Below, piece after piece: positions 1-12,002 of a stretch of 64,000 bases of DNA. Each line of letters begins with the position of its first letter. Position 1 is the stretch's first letter. This DNA comes from Desmodus rotundus. Taxonomy: Eukaryota; Chordata; Mammalia; Chiroptera; Phyllostomidae. Both the position numbers and the translations under genes were made by a program. The stretch lies in NCBI RefSeq assembly GCF_022682495.2, contig NC_071397.1, positions 32,813,427 through 32,877,426 on the forward strand, read 5' to 3'. The notes under the pieces were generated by a model. The model made no database searches. It was not told the origin of the DNA and worked only from the letters and a program-made list of their open reading frames with translations.

Positions 1-3000
1 TCCAAGTGGTAACTCGGGACCCGGTTTCCTTCCTGGGTCGAGACATTGGTGGCTTAAACTTGTGCTCCCTCGGTTTGTCACATAAGCAAAAGAGAGAGCA
101 TGTAAAGAAGGTTTATGTGCAGGCTTAGAAGCAATTATCCACTATTTCAACCCACATGCTGAGCCAAGGAGATTCAGAAGCCTAGACTTCCTGTGTGTCC
201 AGAAAGAGGAAAATGAGGTGGAATTTCATGACCACAGAGTGTCGTCCCTGCCAATAAGCAATCACAGGTTAGAACAAGATATTTTGTGTGTGACTATGAC
301 TAGTTACAACACTGGACTATTGTTACTTAAAGAACAGATGGAAAAGCATGCATTTATAAATTACTATATTTTACCTTCCACGATTTACTACATTTTATTC
401 CTTTCGAAGAGGTCTACATCCAGCCAATTCTCTGGTACTCAACAGTGGCATAAAGTATCCATTTCCAAATCGCTGTGTGTTTTTTCCCAATTGATATATA
501 ATACCAGGCATTATACATTTGAGTTTTCCTTTTTTATCACCAACCTTTTTAAGTATATTGTGGAACCTATTTTGATTTTTAAATTCGAATTTTAATTTTT
601 AGAAACATCTGAATCTCTTGTTTATTATGTCCTTCCTACAATGTATGACTAGCTACACAAAGAGAATATGAAGAATTAGTGTTTAGATATAGGGTTCAAA
701 TATTGAATCTTTTACCAGAATAGACCTCAAGGTGCAGCTAATGCAGAGACTGTTGCTTCCAGCTACCTGGACATAGCAGGATGATCACCTTAGGTCCGTG
801 CTTCTCAACATCACACTTCATGTCAGTTTGCACATAATTTTTATGTTACTATAAAGTTCTCTAAAGTTTTTCATAAAATTTACTTTGGATACTTGTCCAG
901 AATTAAGGTGGAACCTTATTTGTGATGTAATATACCACAAAAAACAGACACATATTTTGTATTTATGTGTAGATTTTTTTCTAAATAAAAACATGCTCTG
1001 TGTCTCTGTTTATTTTGTTGAATTGAGCATACTTGTTTTTACTCTCAGAGTACCCCATTCTTACTTCTAGCAAAGTGATTGTCACCTTTCATTATAACTG
1101 TCTTCTTACTGAAAGTTCTCTCCCTAGAATCAAGGCCATGGGCCGTGTCCTAATGTCACCACCCATCACCTAGCACTCATTTAGTCTGGCTCATAGAAGT
1201 GGATCAAGAAGTGTTTATGGTTATGACATATACTTCAAGAAAATGATGCTTTTTTAATTATTGCTTGTTATGATAAATTCAGGATCCATTGCCCAGTTTG
1301 AGAAATGAGAATTTTACTCATTCCCAAATGACTTCCTACTTCTCAATGATGCTTTCTTACGCTTCATTCTGACTGTAGAAAATAATGTCAATCAAACTGT
1401 CTGTAAATGCAGTTATTTGATTCCACTGCCTCAAATATGTAGTTTTCTGTAACAAATGCATTTTTAATATGTTCAGCTCATCCCTTTTCTCTCCTTTCCA
1501 CTCCTCCCCTCCTCTATCTCATCTATGGATATAAAACGAGGTTGGTATTACATGATCCCAATTCCAACACTAACAGTAAGTATTTAATCAACAGTGAACA
1601 AAATCCCCAGTGGGACAATCAAGTTCTTTGGGGAACTCTAATATTTGAAGTTAAAAATACTAGTCTCTGCTGTCACTTAAATTAAGATGAAGTACAGCGA
1701 AGGACTGAGAGCATTATTTTGATGCATCCATGTTTGACTTATGTGCAAAAACAGCAGAGAAAATTGTTTTCTTAAAAAAGAAGGAATCAGAAGTGCAGAG
1801 AGCCACAGGAAAATATTCAAGTGCTCCCAGATGAATGGAAGGAGTCACTTTTATTTGTCTGTGACTCATTACAATTTTCCAAACAAAACTCAGTGTTTAA
1901 GAATGTGACTTCTGTCATCATTCCTCAGTCAAATGCAATTTCTATCTTAGTCTCCCCCTTTTACTAATAAAAAACACCATCTAGTTACAACCTAGTAAAC
2001 TCAGCAATAATTAATCTATTCAGTCTCTTAATTTCACCAATTCTGGATTGAAATTCAGTGAGTTGAAGGGTCACAATTAAGGGTTTTCTCCCTCCCACTC
2101 TTGAGATTCTGGGGAACATGTAGTAGTAGTTTATAGCATTGGTGGTCAGAGGCATCTGATTCTTGATTATCTCTTCATACCAGCTTCCCCTGGGATACTA
2201 TACTTCCTATTTGGTCATGTCACTATGTGCTTGTTAATGTTGTTGCTGAGGTGTCCAGGTGCACTATGATGCCTGATGTCCAAGTTCATGGAGCTCTTCT
2301 TCTCTACCTGAATTTGAAAGGCACTTGCTGTCTTTTGGCTTCCTTCTTTCCTGCCTCCCTAGCATCTGAGGCTTCCTTGAGGGCCTAGCAGCATAAACCT
2401 TCTGCCCTTGCTGCCCACAATTGTGCACCATTCTGGCTGTGGTGTTTCTTCGCAAGGACAGTGAATGTTTGGGCTGCACCTGGAAACAAGGCAAAAAGCA
2501 TTCTTGCTCTAGGATTCTTAGTTTTACCTTTTCTGTTGTGATTCCCTCCCCAGGGGCAAGGCTCGGGTTTCTTTAGAAATTTAAGTGGTTCTATTTCACA
2601 ATAGTGGTTAACACTCCTGTCCTCTTTGAATTTGGGGAAACATCTCTTGGCCCAGCTCAGAAAAGACACTTAGTTCCTTTCTGTGTGTAGGGAAAACTAA
2701 GTAACCATATCTTTCCATGGAAGCTACTTATGTAGGTCAATCAGGCAAAGAATAATATAACTGTTTCTCCTGATTCCCTTTCTCCCTCGCTTAAGGAAAG
2801 CACAAACTGGTCCCATGAGCTAAAGGGAAGGGTTTAGTGTCCACATTAGTCATTGAATCAATCAAATTCAATCTGTGAATCTAAGTGGTACAGACTGTGT
2901 TTACGTAGATGCTCCATATACAGTTGAGAACTTCTCAACTGGGAAAATTCTACAACACTTTTTAAGTTGTGGAAGAGTTGGTCCTTGTATTTAAAAATAG

Positions 3001-3219
3001 TGTATACAAATTAAGAAGTGGAATGGCTGGTTATGATTAAACTGAAGGGAAAATTCAGACTGACTTTCTGTGTTGGATGTTTCGGACACGTGGCAAGCTT
3101 TTTTACATGAAATATCTCATGTAAAATTCACAACTGCTGTGACAGATATCAGTAGCTTCATTTTGGGAGTAAATAAAACACGATTAGGTGAGTCACTCCA
3201 GTTATAATAAAACCCTATT
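1..3219. other. Unassigned AT-rich intergenic sequence
   Basis: I recognise no gene and no confident repeat here. Open frames are short (under about 130 codons) and have no family resemblance I can name. The stretch 2264-2669 is somewhat GC-richer and has overlapping minus-strand frames of 76 and 94 codons, but I could not match it to a known protein and see no poly-A tail that would mark a processed pseudogene. Ancient degenerate repeats below visual detection are likely. Confidence 0.6.
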
Positions 3220-3657
3220 ATCGATGGAACTGCATCCCTAAAAACATGTATTGAAGTCCTAATTCTTGGTACCTGTATTAAGATCTTATTTGGAAATAGG
3301 ATCTTTGCTGATGTAATCAGGTTTAAATGAGGCCCCACTGGATTAAGGTGGGCCCCAGGAGAAAAAGATTTAGACACACTCAGATACACAAAAAGGGAAG
3401 AAAGTCATGTGGAGATGGGGGAGGCTGATATTGCAGTGACACAGCTGTAACCAAGGAATGCCAAGGATTGTGGGAAACCACCAGAAACTAGAGAGAAACA
3501 AGGAAGGATTCTTCCCTAGAGTCTTCAAAGGGAACCTGGTCTTGTGATACCTTTGATTTTTCAAGCCTCCAGAACTGTGAAGCAATGATTATCTTGTTGT
3601 TTTAAGCTACCTGGTTCATGGTATTTTGTAAGGGCAACCCTAGAAAATTAGTACAAA
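3220..3657 (+). repeat. MLT1-like solo LTR (ERVL-MaLR class)
   Basis: The order of motifs fits an old mammalian MaLR-type LTR. There is an 'aactgcatccctaaaa' start region, then 'cttatttggaaatagg', 'atgtaatcaggttta', the 'gccaaggattgtgggaa' and 'ccaccagaaacta' block, 'ggaaggattcttccctagag', and the end block 'gcctccagaactgtga' and 'cttgttgttttaagc'. No internal retroviral region follows, so it is a solo LTR. It is diverged and presumably inert. The class call rests on recognition; the exact subfamily is not certain. Confidence 0.7.
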
Positions 3658-3699
3658 ACCCAATTCATTGAATGGCTACTAGGTTACAATATTTTCTTG

Positions 3700-3860
3700 G
3701 TCATCTCTTATATACTACTTAATTTAATCCTCACACCAACTCACCTCCACTTTGTAGAGAGGACACCAATATTTGGAAAAGTTGAGTAACTCACCAATGT
3801 TACACTGTTCTCAATTGATAGGGACAGGATCTTAAAGTTCAGATTTGTTTGCTAGATATG
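3700..3860 (-). repeat. MIR-like ancient SINE fragment
   Basis: The pattern 'tttaatcctcacaccaa', then an 'agaggacacc' and 'gttgagtaactcaccaatgttacac' order, is the reverse complement of the MIR core layout (few-counts, tail region, 'aagttacttaac'-type block). It is strongly decayed, with no target duplication visible. It could instead be a related CORE-SINE. Confidence 0.5.
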
Positions 3861-4037
3861 GCCAGTATTATCAAATAAAAATATAAAAAATACAATTATT
3901 CTTTGCTTATCTGAAAAAATATAGGAACACAAATATTTATCATTTATATGAAATTCAACTTTAACTGGTATCCTGCATTTTATCTTGAATTCCTACAGAG
4001 GTGATATTCAAGAATCAGGTGGGTTTTTTGTTTTTGT

Positions 4038-4273
4038 TTTTTTTTAGCTTTTTAAAAGATTTTATTTATTTATTTTTAGAGACTGGGGGAGGGAGGAAGT
4101 GAGGGAGATAAATATTGATGTGAGAGAGAAACATTGATTGGCTGCCTCTTGCACATGCCCGGAACTAGAGACTGAATCCACAACCCAGGCAGGTGCCCTG
4201 ACAGGGAATTGAACTGGAGACCTTTTGCTTTGCCAGATGACACCCAACCAACTGAGCCATACTAGTCAGAGCA
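4038..4273 (-). repeat. Ves SINE (bat tRNA-derived SINE), minus strand
   Basis: Read on the minus strand this begins 'gctctgactagtatggc' and has a tRNA-type A box (tggctcagttgg) and a B box ('ccagttcaattcc'), the pol III internal promoter. A body with 'ccctgtcagggcacctgcc'-like order follows, then 'caatgtttctctctcac' and an A-rich tail that appears as the T run before 4060. This layout is the Ves family of bats. A short direct repeat resembling 'tcaggtggttttt' lies at 4014 and near 4299, but the second copy is about 25 bases from the SINE head, so the target duplication is uncertain. Confidence 0.85.
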
Positions 4274-4279
4274 GAAATC

Positions 4280-5713
4280 ATGTTTTCAATTTGCACTTCA
4301 GGTGGTTTTTGTTACAATGTCTTGAGTAGAGGCTCTGAGAAGTTTCCTTTTTAGCCAAGTCCATCACTCATCCTTCCAAGTGACACTTAAAAATGCTCAG
4401 ATCAGCTGTGTAGATGTCACCAATCTTACTGTTAATTACTATTTACGACTACTTTTTACTATCTTGTCACCGTAATTGTGTAGAATGTTCATCATATGTT
4501 AGATGCATTGCCTTCTATCATTTGTTGATTACAGCACTAAACTCTGCACTTATTTTGTTGGTTTTCAAATTTTGTAGTTCATCAACATTGTCACAATTTT
4601 AAAAATTAGAAGGAAAATTTCGCAAGGCACCCTGGAAACTGTAACAGTGGATCTTTGGAGGTGAAATTTATCAGTTATTTTTGACCTTGGATTTATGACA
4701 TTTGAATCAAGCTATTTAATGATATTATGTGATGAACCCTGAATCACAGTTTTGTCCTTAGAGGATCCTCAACTTTGGAATGTGCTTCTTCTCTTGGTCC
4801 AATGAAACATGAGCTTTCTGGCATCAAGGATACCTTCAAGGGCCAATTGTTTATGAAAACATTTTCCTGAGGGCTTGAAAATAGGGGGCCAGAAGGCAGA
4901 TGGCTTTTTAAGTTCATTTGCCATGTATGAATCCTAGGAGGGTCAGGAATGGAAATATTTCAAAAAATAATACCAGTAATTAGGCATGTTGATTTATGAA
5001 AATGTAGCCTTCTGTATTTTGAAGGTTTGACATGTCAATGATTTCCAGATTTCTAAAGTCAAGGTGTGAGAAACTAATTGCCAAAAATATAGAGAAGGAT
5101 TTAATAAACATAACTCAGTCCAGCTTCAATAGCCCACAAGCTGAAGAAAATTTCAGTACTTGATTTCTCAGAGCTTCTATGGCTTTGGGAAGCTTTCCAT
5201 TAAAGAAGAATGAAGTAGATTTGCTTTAAGTAATTCCAAACTTCAGTGATAAATAGAAGGAATTTTTCACAAATATCAGAAATCTTTGAAAGTTTTTATT
5301 TTAAAAGGCCAAATGTCCTACAGGGTTTTTTAAATTATTTTCATAGATTTAAAGAAAATTTTGGCTTTTTAGTTCAGGGCCAACATTCTGGAATCAAGGA
5401 AAGATACTGGGAGGCCTTCCTTCTTGCAGAGCCTATGTTCAATGGAAATAAGATGTAAGATTGAGATGAGACTAGTACTTGAAATCCACCAAGATTCCAT
5501 AAGATTATACAGAAAGACTGGCCCCTGAAATTCTCATCAAACTTTCTACCTTCAAACTTTGTTAAAACTTTGGATCACATGTCTTTCTTCTCCCCTGACC
5601 CCAACCTCAAATGGTTTATCTCCTACAGGAGAGAACATGATTACTCTCCTAAAACAATGACTCAGGGCTATTTTCCTCCTTCACAGTATACTAGGGATTT
5701 GAATTCTTCAATA
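4280..5713. other. Unassigned intergenic sequence
   Basis: No gene or repeat family recognised. Only short chance frames are present. The stretch ends at the mariner copy. Confidence 0.55.
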
Positions 5714-6636
5714 TATGAAGTCTGTCTGGAAAATGTCCAGCCATTGTTAATATAATAAGAATGGTTTGCACAACATTGATGTAACCAGGCAGCCAAGGAG
5801 AGTGGACTGGAATGCGCATGCATAAAGACTTCACTGTACTAGTCAGTGGGGGCGTTAGATGCCATTGAGTGAGCATATGTACTGTGTGGCTGTTGCATTC
5901 AAAACGACTAAGTACAGCAATGAATCTGCATCAAATTTTGCGTTAAGCTTCAACATTCCTCTGCGGAAACTATTCAGATCATTCAGAAGGCTTTTGGAGA
6001 TGATGCACTGAGTACGGCACAAATAAAAGTGTGGCACAAATGCTTCAAAGATGGTCGAGAATCTGTTGACAGTGATCCACGTTCTGGAAGGCCTGCAACA
6101 GGCAGGACACCTGAGAATGTTGAATGTGTACAGACTGCAATCAACAAAGCTTGACGACTGACAGTGTGAGAACTAGAAGCTTATCTGGGAATTAGAAAAA
6201 CTACTGTGTCCAAGATTTTGGTGCAGGACCTTGGCATGAAATGTGTCATGGCAAAATTCATTCCGAGGCTTCTGCTACCAGAGTAGAGGAACATTGTGCT
6301 GCAGTTGCTGATGACTTGATTCCAACTGCTACCAACGAACCAGATTTCCTCAAGAAGGTCATAACTGGAGATAAATCGTGCATCTATGGCTATGATATGT
6401 AAACAAAGGCCCAGTCATCCCAGTGGAAGTTGTCTGGTTCTCCACAGCCAAAGAAGGCGTGGCAAAGTCACAGCAAGATCAAGACCCTGTTAACTGCAGT
6501 TTTTGATTGGGAAGATGCCTACTTTGAAGGGGCCTTGTTGTCCTACATACAATGTTTCTCATATCTTGTATCTTCTTCAATAAATGTCTCTATTTTGCAT
6601 AGTACGTTGCTGGATACTTTATGGACACACCTCGTA
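5714..6636 (+). mobile_element. Mariner-like DNA transposon, internally deleted and dead
   Basis: The ends are imperfect terminal inverted repeats (5' 'tatgaagtctgtctgg', 3' complement 'tacgaggtgtgtcc'), with TA at both borders as expected for mariner. Between them are recognisable pieces of mariner transposase: the helix-turn-helix region near 5930-6130 (a 'KVWHKCFKDGRE' and 'SGRP' block), a 'LGMK' block near 6230, and 'TGDKS' near 6366-6385, which holds the first catalytic aspartate. The later part with the other catalytic acids is missing: near 6520-6540 the sequence passes from the 'FDWE' block straight to the C-terminal end. It is about 920 bp against roughly 1.3 kb for an intact element, with several stops and frameshifts. 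It is non-functional, though the ends might once have been mobilised in trans. Confidence 0.85.
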
Positions 6637-6640
6637 CATT
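5935..6640 (+). pseudogene. Broken mariner transposase
   Basis: Remnant of the transposase gene inside the mariner copy. In an intact element the protein binds the terminal inverted repeats through an N-terminal double helix-turn-helix and cuts DNA with a D,D34D catalytic core. Here the N-terminal DNA-binding part is readable across two frames, one aspartate (in the 'TGDKS' block) remains, and the segment carrying the second and third catalytic acids is deleted. Several in-frame stops occur, for example near 6153 and 6168. The longest open piece, 6430-6642, is only the spliced end of the fragment. No regulation can be inferred. Confidence 0.8.
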
Positions 6641-7159
6641 AAAATGCAGAAGTTCTGAGCTAAAACATCCTCAAGGATATATGAAATGTTAGCTACAACT
6701 TTAGTAGTAAAATGACAAATTGTTGAGAGTGAGTATTGTGGTCTCTTGGGCAAACTTCCTGATATCAATGGGTTTCTTTGATAAATGTTTCTATTGCATA
6801 ATTTGTAAAATTAATTCCAGCTCTAATTTTTTGTCTCTCCTTAACAGTGTAAGAGTTGCACTGCAGCCTTTGTGGGTTTCTACTTGAAAAGTACAATTGG
6901 AATTATAGCCCTTTTCAAAAAACTAATATAATAACGAATGAACACAAAACTATAAAGAAATTAACACAGGATCAGCCTGATTCTATCATATATATGTATG
7001 TTGGCATGTAGCCAGAAAAAACAGTCTTCCCCAATAAATACCCATAACAGGCACTGCATCTTCATGCAAAAGGGAGGAATGGGCTAAATCTTTCCCTTTC
7101 TAACTGTAAATGTGATTAATTTTACTGATAGAGATAATTTCAGTTTATTGCCTTTCCTT
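6637..7159. other. Unassigned intergenic sequence
   Basis: No gene or repeat recognised in about 520 bases of AT-rich DNA. Confidence 0.55.
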
Positions 7160-7245
7160 TGTTTAATATTTTATTTTTATGCTATTACAGTTGTCCCACT
7201 TTTCCCCCTTTGTTTCCCCTCTACCCAGCCCCAATCCCACTTCCA
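7160..7245 (-). repeat. L1 3' end fragment
   Basis: The stretch 'ttttatgctattacagttg' followed by 'cccacttttcccc' and a pyrimidine-rich run ending 'acccagccccaatccc' is the reverse complement of the same L1 3' UTR end seen on the plus strand at 8690-8860. It is a short 5'-truncated copy of under 100 bases. Confidence 0.75.
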
Positions 7246-7883
7246 TAAAGTTTCTATTAGAATTTTTATTCTGTTAATTTCTAATATCCAGAAATCTTGT
7301 GTATTAATTTGTTTGGGTAAAATTTGTTTACCCATCACATGTTCATGGGTAAATAGATTAAGTAATAGATTAAGAAACACCTACCACAACCACCTGTTAG
7401 TAGTATGAGCCTGGAAAAACCATGTAAGTTTTTGGAGACACAATTATCTCATCTCCAAGACAGAAATAATTTATGACAACTTTGTTTATTGTGTGTGTAG
7501 CTCTTAATTAATAAATACTCTTAATTAGCACATACATTTGGAATTTATTAACCATAAAGCAACTTACCAATATAATATATATTTTATTGTAGGATCCACC
7601 ATTTCCGCAGAGAACAAAGAATAAAAACATTTTACTTATTTTCCTGAGTGGCAGAGAGGCTACAGGAACTAATGGAATTGATAAACTTGCATAACAGTAG
7701 TACATAGTTTGGAAAGAGGAAAAGGCGATTGTTCTGTCAGATGTGAAAACAACATCATCTTTCACAAGCCATGAAGTTTAGCTCTTCTTTGAAAAGGTGA
7801 GAATGTTTTAAAACATATTTTATTATTTTTCAGGTATGGTGAAGCCAACAGATCAGGAGATGATTGGCATTCTGAAGGTAATT

Positions 7884-8225
7884 TGTAACAGTTCCCAAGA
7901 GAAGGGGGGCATGTCATATCACACAGGGCCACACAGGAAAGCACCAGAGCAGATCAGGATGCAGGAGAGTGATGAAAACATGAGCAGGAGCCTTTATTGT
8001 GGTTTCTGTGGGCAGGAACTGGCAAGGCAGGGTAAGTAAGTTTAGGATTGGTTTGAATAATTTCAGTGGATTCAGGGGTATAGCGGTGACTCCTAGTTTT
8101 CTGGTACCTGTCATTGGGGTGATCAGGAAAGGGAATAGTGTCCCTGAGTGCAAAAGCCCAACAGAGGAGTTGGTGGGGATGTGGGTCCTAGATTGGTTGG
8201 CTGCATGTGAAAGGTATACTCTACA
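7884..8225 (-). repeat. Possible solo LTR of an endogenous retrovirus
   Basis: On the minus strand this reads like an LTR. It begins 'tgtagagta' and ends 'ctgttaca', giving short inverted TG..CA ends. A polyadenylation signal AATAAA (plus-strand positions 7993-7998) is followed by 'ggctcctgctcatg' and a CT-rich U5-like segment. It is about 340 bp. I see no clear target duplication and no internal viral genes. It could instead be an unrelated unique sequence with a chance poly-A signal. Confidence 0.4.
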
Positions 8226-8227
8226 AG

Positions 8228-8229
<2 letters not shown>

Positions 8230-8264
<35 letters not shown>

Positions 8265-8271
8265 ATTTCTA
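8230..8271. repeat. Pure T homopolymer of 42 bases
   Basis: An uninterrupted run of 42 T. Such long pure runs usually are young retroelement poly-A tails on the minus strand, but I cannot identify the body of a minus-strand insertion to its right. Confidence 0.95.
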
Positions 8272-8679
8272 GGAATTAGCTAGTGCTGGGAGGGACAATC
8301 TCTCCAAAGTCAACAGGGTCTCAGACACCAAAGCCTCAGAAATGCAGAAAATAAAATGGCATGATTAATACAGAGAACATGTGATGAAAAGTCAAAGAAA
8401 AAACTATCTATCACAAATATGTCAGTTTTTATGGTTTCACATAAAAAAATCCAAGCATGATCTATATCAAATAATAAGCCATACTCAAGGAAATCTTTCA
8501 GAATTTCTCACTCACTTGGTAACTATCAAAGAATTCCAGTGACTCTTGTCATCCTTAGAGTGATTTTCTGCATCTGTTGTACATGATGGATACCAATCTA
8601 ATTCTGGTGGTAATGGGCTAGCATTTCAGGGAGTAGCTGAAAAAGAAGATAGAAAATACTCACAGAATTATTTGTCCTG
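8272..8679. other. Unassigned sequence right of the T tract
   Basis: No gene or known repeat recognised. If the T tract is a poly-A tail, the body of that insertion should lie here. Confidence 0.5.
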
Positions 8680-8862
8680 TGGGGACTGATTGAAAGAAGG
8701 TGAAGGGACTAGTCAAAGAACATACACGAAGGACTCATGGACATGGACCATGGTGTGGGGATTGACTATGGAAGTGGAGGTGGGCTGGGTGGAGGGAGGA
8801 AAAGTGGGAAAAACTGGGACAACTGTAGTAGCATAAACAATAACATATTTTTTAAAAAAGAA
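8680..8862 (+). repeat. L1 3' UTR fragment
   Basis: Carries the block order of the bat L1 3' end: 'gaaggtgaagggactagtc', 'catggacatggacca', 'tgtggggattgactatgg', 'gggctgggtggaggg', 'gggacaactgtagtagca', and an A-rich tail. It is 5' truncated and matches 25000-25160 and the reverse of 29680-29840. Confidence 0.85.
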
Positions 8863-8869
8863 AATAATC

Positions 8870-10555
8870 ACAAAACATATTTGCCAAGGAGCTCCTCAGG
8901 GCCAGGAATCTCTTGTTTTAACCATTATGGTATTTCGCAGTACCTTTGAAGATGCTTTCTACTAGTGTTGAGGGGATGTTTCCTGAATTGTCTTGCAATG
9001 ACATCTGAGGAGCTTTAAAGAAGATAAGATAAAGCCAGTGGGGAACAAACTGACAGTTTGGGGTGTCTGTCACATGGCCACTGAGAGATATATTGTAAAT
9101 AGCTAACTATCCAAGGTTTGGGGCTCACAGTGGAGGCTCCTGGAAACAGACATTAGGAGGCATCACCCAATAAGAATGGAACACGAGGAGGGAAGAAGGT
9201 TGAGGACATGCTGCTGGGGATTATCTCACATGCCAAGAACCAATGGTCTCCAATGCACCCCAAGGAGAATGGGGATCCCTGGAGTGATGCAGTGCGCATG
9301 TGCCCCACTGTGCATGGCACAGGCAGATATTCCATCAAAGTGTCTGAACAGAAAGAAGGAGAGCAAAGGAGGAGCCAGAAAGGAGAAAGAGAAGAAATAT
9401 TTTCATTGGAAAACCATGTCATAATAGACTTCATTTTTCAAAAAAAAAATAAGCAAAACTTATCTTACAGTGAAATATATCTAAGTATCTTTATTTTCTT
9501 CAGATGAATGTGATCATCTCCTCCCTGGGAAGAAAACTGTATAAATACTATGGTTTAAAGAGAGAAATTCTTATGAAAGTCTTTTGTCACTTTTATTTTT
9601 CTTCTTAAAAATAACTTTTTGTCATGACTCAATGACTAATCTCCAATTTGTTGTACCTTAAATGCACTGATTTTTGTCATTCTCCAAAGTTTTATTCAGA
9701 TTTCTTTTTTATTTGATTTTCATGTTCTCTATGCTTCTCTGACCCTAATACATTCTTTAAAAGCATCGTATACAAAAACTAATTAATCATAACACTTTTT
9801 GTGGTCTCTTAATTGAAAGTCTGTCTCTTCCACTAGGCTGAATACTCTGATGTCAAGAGCTCTATATAGTTTCTCAAATGAAAGACCAAACATTTGATTG
9901 TGGGTGAAGTTGCTAATACATGGTTTTCACGTTAACAATGATGCAAACAGCATAAAGAGTGATAATGTTGAAAGTAACATATTTTCCTAACTGCATCAGT
10001 TGCTGTGTAAAAGCAATAAACAATTCTTAAGGAAACCCTCTGAACAAATAATTTGGTTGTCCAGAATGGGGAGGAGCTGCCCACCCAAGTGTTTTAAAAT
10101 GAGAATGATGACGGTCTTTTTCCACGAGGCATGTGCCAACTCTGAGACCTATGGGTTATGTCATTGACTTTACCCAATTCTTCTCCTTGAAATTTTATTT
10201 TCATTATAGTGTCCAATACTATATAAATCAAAGTCGGACAAAAACCTAAACATTCTGGTAATGAATTCAAACCATATATTTAATTTTTAAACCTACTTTA
10301 ATCCTGCAAAAATCTTAGCTTTCCTAACACATTGATGTAGTGTTTATTTTGTTTTTCCAGTTTTACTGCATGTCAGTTTACTGGGCACTATTTCAATGAT
10401 TTCTTTGAATGTGAGCAGACTTTTCCGTGTTTGACATTAAGTCAAGAAGCTTTATTTATCGAAAGTGGTTATTTGCTATTGATTTTTACAACCAAATTGT
10501 TTCTCTTTTAGAAACAGTGAACTTAAAATTTGGTCAGCCTATCTCAAGTCTTAGA
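8870..10555. other. Unassigned intergenic sequence
   Basis: No gene or confident repeat. The 9120-9440 segment is GC-richer and has overlapping open frames on both strands (up to 99 codons) without recognisable domains. Confidence 0.5.
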
Positions 10556-10935
10556 AACTTGCTCCACCCCAGATCCATTCCAACTATTTTCTCAAATGAC
10601 TTTGAGATTTATCCATGTAGTTTGTGTCTGTAGATTTTTTCCATTTTATTAGTGAGTAGTATTCCATTATAGAGTTATACCAAAATTTGTTTACCTATTA
10701 TACATTAATGGACATCTGGGTATTTTCAATGACTTGACTATTATGAATTATCACATACAAATATATATGTGGACATGTACTTTAATTTCTCTTGGGTAAA
10801 TGTCTAAGAAAATCCAGTTACAAATCACTAGATCTTATGGTAAATGTATGTGTAACTTTATAAAGGACTTCCAAAATGTTTTCCAAATTGGCCATAGCAT
10901 TTTCCATTTCCACCAGCAGTGTATGAGAATTACAG
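10556..10935 (-). repeat. Old L1 fragment (ORF2 tail and 3' region)
   Basis: The plus strand shows the reverse complement of the L1 tail: 'tgagtagtattccattata', 'ggacatctgggtattttc', 'ttctcttgggtaaatgtc', 'ttggccatagcattttcc' and 'ccaccagcagtgtatgaga'. This order is characteristic of ancient mammalian L1 (L1M-type) in minus orientation. It has no coding potential. Confidence 0.8.
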
Positions 10936-10989
10936 TAAAAAGTTTGGAAATAAGCTACATTGAGTAGAGATCTACAAGGAGAAAAGTTC

Positions 10990-11645
10990 ATCAATTAATA
11001 ATGTATTTTTTTTTTAAACCTGCCATTTCTGGATCCTTTTTTATTGATTTTTTAAATCCTGGTTATAGGTCATATTTTTCTTCTCCTTTGTATGCCTTAT
11101 AAATTTATAGTTGGATGATGGCAATGTGAATTCATTTTGTTTTCTTTTGTTTTATTCCTTTAAAGAGTATTAAAGTTTGTGAATGTAGCTAACCTACTTG
11201 GAAACTGATCTTTTTCAGGCTTCAGGGTAAGGCTCATTTAACTTCATTACCGAGGCTATATTCAGGTGAGGATTCAACCCAATGTCCCAGGTATTCTGAT
11301 GTCCTTCTATTCTTGTTCGAGGGAACAAAAAATATTCCCATATCTCTTTGGATTACTGATTTCCAGTGCTTCTTCCCAGACCTGAGTACTTTCCTCTAGT
11401 GCATGCCACAAGTAAGCACTCAAAGACTTGAGGGGCCACCTCTGCAGATCTCCAAAGTTCTTACTCTATGAAACTTTCTCCTCTCTGTCCCACAAATTCT
11501 AGTTGTCGTGGCTTTCCCCATCCCCAATCTCTGTCTCTACAGCTGAGGCAATTTTCGCTCTTACCTTGCTAGTTTTCCTTCTTTCAGTGCTCATGGCCCT
11601 GCGATGTCTACAGTCCAGTGCTAGAGAGTGATGCTTCCTTTTGGG
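10990..11645. repeat. Ancient L1M-type 3' UTR-like sequence
   Basis: Blocks such as 'tggatgatggcaatgtgaa', 'cttggaaactgatc', 'gacttgaggggccacctc', 'gcagatctccaaagttc' and 'aactttctcctctctg' recur in old mammalian L1 3' UTRs. It is heavily diverged. I am not sure of the strand, so none is given. Confidence 0.5.
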
Positions 11646-11871
11646 ACAGTATGGGGTCTGGTTTTCTGTTTGCTTATGACACTACAGTAAATCTGGTTCC
11701 TATTACTCCATTCAAAGCTAGAAATGAAAATCCTCTCATTTCACTCTTGAATTAAGACAAAAACACTCAGTTGTGAAATATGTAGTGAGTTGAGAGTAAT
11801 ATCAATATGAAATCATAATGTCTTAATTGTTACATAATATATTTTCCCAAATTATTCATAAAACGGCCCCT

Positions 11872-12002
11872 GGGATAGAATTTTAAAGTGTCCGCCTGCT
11901 TGTTGAATTTCTCCGCGCAGCGCTGTCAGAGAAGCTTGTGCAAGCATCGGCGCAGTCTTCTGTCCTGGCGGTCTTCTTCGACCTCCACTTCTTCCCAGGG
12001 AT
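11872..12002 (-). other. CpG-rich, coding-like segment of unknown identity
   Basis: About nine CpG dinucleotides in 120 bases stand out from CpG-poor surroundings. On the minus strand two overlapping frames look coding. One starts at 12000 and is rich in Glu and Arg with a single stop at 11928-11926; the other stays open for about 38 codons to a stop just beyond 11885. I see no ATG start, no consensus splice pair and no poly-A tail. It could be a processed-pseudogene scrap, a decayed exon or a conserved non-coding element. I do not recognise the protein. Confidence 0.35.

Noticed and set aside
2264..2669. Possible ribosomal-protein-like processed pseudogene on the minus strand
   Set aside because: The basic translated stretches looked suggestive, but I could not match them to any ribosomal protein, and there is no poly-A tail or target duplication.
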